Source: Paulinella micropora (lineage: Eukaryota; Cercozoa; Imbricatea; Euglyphida). Taken from it: 63,415 bases of DNA. The notes below the pieces were generated by a model, which did not search any database, had not been told where the DNA came from, and was given only the letters and a program-made list of their open reading frames with translations. Of the stretch, positions 62,025 through 63,415 are shown piece after piece. The stretch's first letter is position 1, and each line of letters begins with the position of its first letter. Position numbers and translations under genes: made by a program. The stretch lies in NCBI GenBank assembly GCA_009731375.1, contig BJOX01000253.1:411912-475326 (forward strand), in the 5' to 3' direction.

Positions 62025-63306
62025 TTAAAATGTAACTTTTTTTGCTTCTATGTCGACTGCCAGCCCGCTGGTGCGGGCTGAAGGCCCGCGCCAGCGGGCC
62101 TCCGCTGCAAGTATTGCCCAGAGGAGCACCCACGCTGGCCAGCCGCGGCGGGCGTAGTAGCAGCAGCGCGCTGCCTCCGAGGCTGCAGGGGAAGGGTCGG
62201 GGGTGCTGCCCCAGCCTGGACGGCTGCTCCCTCCAGGAGCTTGGGTCCTGGGGGGAGGCTCCTGGGAGAGGCAACCGTCAAAAACCAGGTAGCCCTGAGC
62301 ACGCGCGGGCCTGCTGAAGCCCTGCAGCGGCTCCTCACATTTCTCCACCCGCTGCAGCGGCTCGCTTATCTCTATGCGCGCACAATCCCCTGCGCCGGTG
62401 TACGGGTCGTAGCCGTAAAGCTCTATGTTCAGGTAAGCAACGCGGGTACTGTTTATCTCGCTGCTGCAAGGCCAAGCCCAGCGGTGGCGCAGCACCACGT
62501 CGTTGCTACTATTGACGAAATATTCGCTGCTCTGATTGAAGCGATCTAAAAAGGGTTCGTAGAGATCCCAAGAGGTTTTAAAAGGATCAAAGAAGCTTTC
62601 GTCGTCCAGGGCTTCCATGACGTGCTCGGACGGGGTGTCCAGCCCGTCGACGCACAAACCCCCGCGCGCCTCCATCTCGAAGCGATCATTCGGATAAATG
62701 CAAGACATTCTCATTTCCAAACTACAACCTGCGGAGACTTGGATGCGGGTTTCCACCGCCTGCCCCCCGCGCAGCTCAAGCGCCAGGTAGCCGTAAATAC
62801 CTTCCAGTCCAGGCACTACGTGCCGCCCGCCGAAAACCCCTGCATACGGGCCCCTGGCCAGACAAAAGCATTGGGAAAAACTACAATTACTGGGCGGCAG
62901 CGTGTGTCTCGCATCCAGACAAACGGGCTCTGTGCCTTCTAAGCACTTGCTTGCCAGGCAGCCTACTTTCTGCTCCCAAGCCGAAGACGACGACGACGAT
63001 GAAGACGAGCTGCTGTCTTCTTCTTCTTCCGCAGGCTGCGCTCCCCAATGGTCGACAACGCAGCCTTCGTACACTTGCCCCCGGGCGCGGCTCGATAGCG
63101 CAAAATTTGCAAAAGGCGCTGCGCACGCCGCGCCGCTGCAGCCGCAGCCGCCGGGCTCTGGGTACAACGGAAAAGGTTGACTAAAGCTGATGCGCGTGCC
63201 CAGACAGCCACCCGTGCAATCGATGGCCAGGAACGTGCTGGCGCCGCCGCTACCTGCCCCGGCGCAGGGCACGGCCTAGTAGTAGCAACAGCGGCAAGCC
63301 CCACAT
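62025..63306 (-). CDS. Cys-rich type I membrane glycoprotein, frameshifted near its signal peptide
   Basis: The main frame (62025-63272, 415 codons) has no ATG at its start and is preceded by a stop. In another frame an ATG at 63306 encodes a textbook signal peptide, MWGLPLLLLLGRA, ending at a stop near 63,253; one indel in about 35 bases would join the two. The ectodomain has more than 20 Cys, several N-glycosylation sites (NCS, NQS, NSS, NST) and a poly-Ser stretch after EEEED. Near the C-terminus a hydrophobic segment (GWPAWVLLWAILAAEA) should be the membrane anchor. It may be an envelope or surface protein; no fusion-protein family was recognised. AATAAA follows on the minus strand. Confidence 0.65.
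62064..62098. repeat. 15-bp inverted repeat (one mismatch) in coding sequence
   Basis: CCCGCTGGTGCGGGC (62064-62078) and GCCCGCGCCAGCGGG (62084-62098), loop 5, at the 3' end of the glycoprotein gene. Confidence 0.9.
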
Positions 63307-63415
63307 TCAATTCTGCTACGGCTTCGGATCCCCCCAAGACAAAAAGGAGTCAAACGATTCTGGTCCGAAAAGTCTTACTTAAGACGCAAACCTTGGACAG
63401 GTGGGAAGGGGGGGG

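Larger units (their letters stand above)
35273..63415. other. GC-rich virus-like gene block
   Basis: Base composition, gene density and repeats change abruptly at 35,272. The block has no recognisable introns, genes on both strands with spacers often under 100 bp, and AATAAA motifs after several genes (for example near 37,442, 45,188 and 62,030). Herpes-type origin-binding helicase, heliorhodopsin, a kinase-like gene, LRR genes and a membrane glycoprotein together fit a large eukaryotic DNA virus. No capsid, portal, terminase or DNA polymerase gene is present. Confidence 0.65.

Noticed and set aside
35273-63415. Firm assignment to mirusviruses
   Set aside because: Heliorhodopsin and a UL9-like helicase are suggestive, but neither is exclusive and no capsid-module gene is present.

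Overview
The window is eukaryotic nuclear-type DNA in two unlike halves that meet near base 35,270. The left half (1-35,270) is moderately AT-rich, full of microsatellites, and consists mainly of decayed retroelements around one split host gene with an intron. The right half (35,270-63,415) is GC-rich, tightly packed, apparently intronless and lacking retroelements. It reads like a piece of a large eukaryotic DNA virus, either integrated or mis-joined in assembly. The host looks like a protist or alga; a chromerid-like alveolate is one guess from the mix of copia, gypsy and Penelope-like elements with a RING/B-box/filamin gene. That guess is inference only.

Left half. 315-2386 is a broken gypsy-type fragment (minus strand). 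2820-3190 is a 10-bp minisatellite. 5041-12522 is a nearly complete Ty3/gypsy-type element (minus): Gag, then an in-frame UGA-CUA stop, then protease, reverse transcriptase, RNase H and integrase, broken by a 38-bp duplication and a 1-nt frameshift. 13,730-17,340 holds microsatellites, a retroelement endonuclease remnant and a tRNA-like SINE. 17,658-27,587 is best explained by one inversion of about 6.2 kb (about 18.4-24.6 kb). It splits a TRIM-like E3 ligase gene (exon 1 plus strand, last exon minus strand) and also a Ty1/copia element (LTR-gag-integrase minus, RT-RNase H-LTR plus). The copia LTRs are both 335 bp and are flanked by the same 5-bp duplication, ACATT. 27,751-35,272 holds two tandem Penelope-like elements (minus) with LTR-like direct repeats; one carries a GIY-YIG domain upstream of the RT.

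Right half. The second Penelope-like element is 5'-truncated against the middle of a herpes-UL9-like origin-binding helicase gene (35,273-37,354). Pieces of the same gene recur to about 42 kb as deleted, rearranged copies. Then follow a C2H2 zinc-finger gene, a gene sharing the helicase-tail domain, a CoiA-like gene, two unknown genes, a heliorhodopsin (47,700-48,824, minus), a protein of more than 1,400 residues, a protein-kinase-like gene, a Cys-rich gene, two leucine-rich-repeat genes, a Cys/His gene paired with the zinc-finger gene, a coiled-coil gene and a type I membrane glycoprotein. No capsid, terminase or polymerase gene is present, so the virus group (mirusvirus-like, other giant virus, or new) cannot be fixed. 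Two features set this half apart: long poly-G/poly-C tracts at gene borders, where most assembly gaps fall, and many perfect 11-18 bp inverted repeats inside coding sequences.
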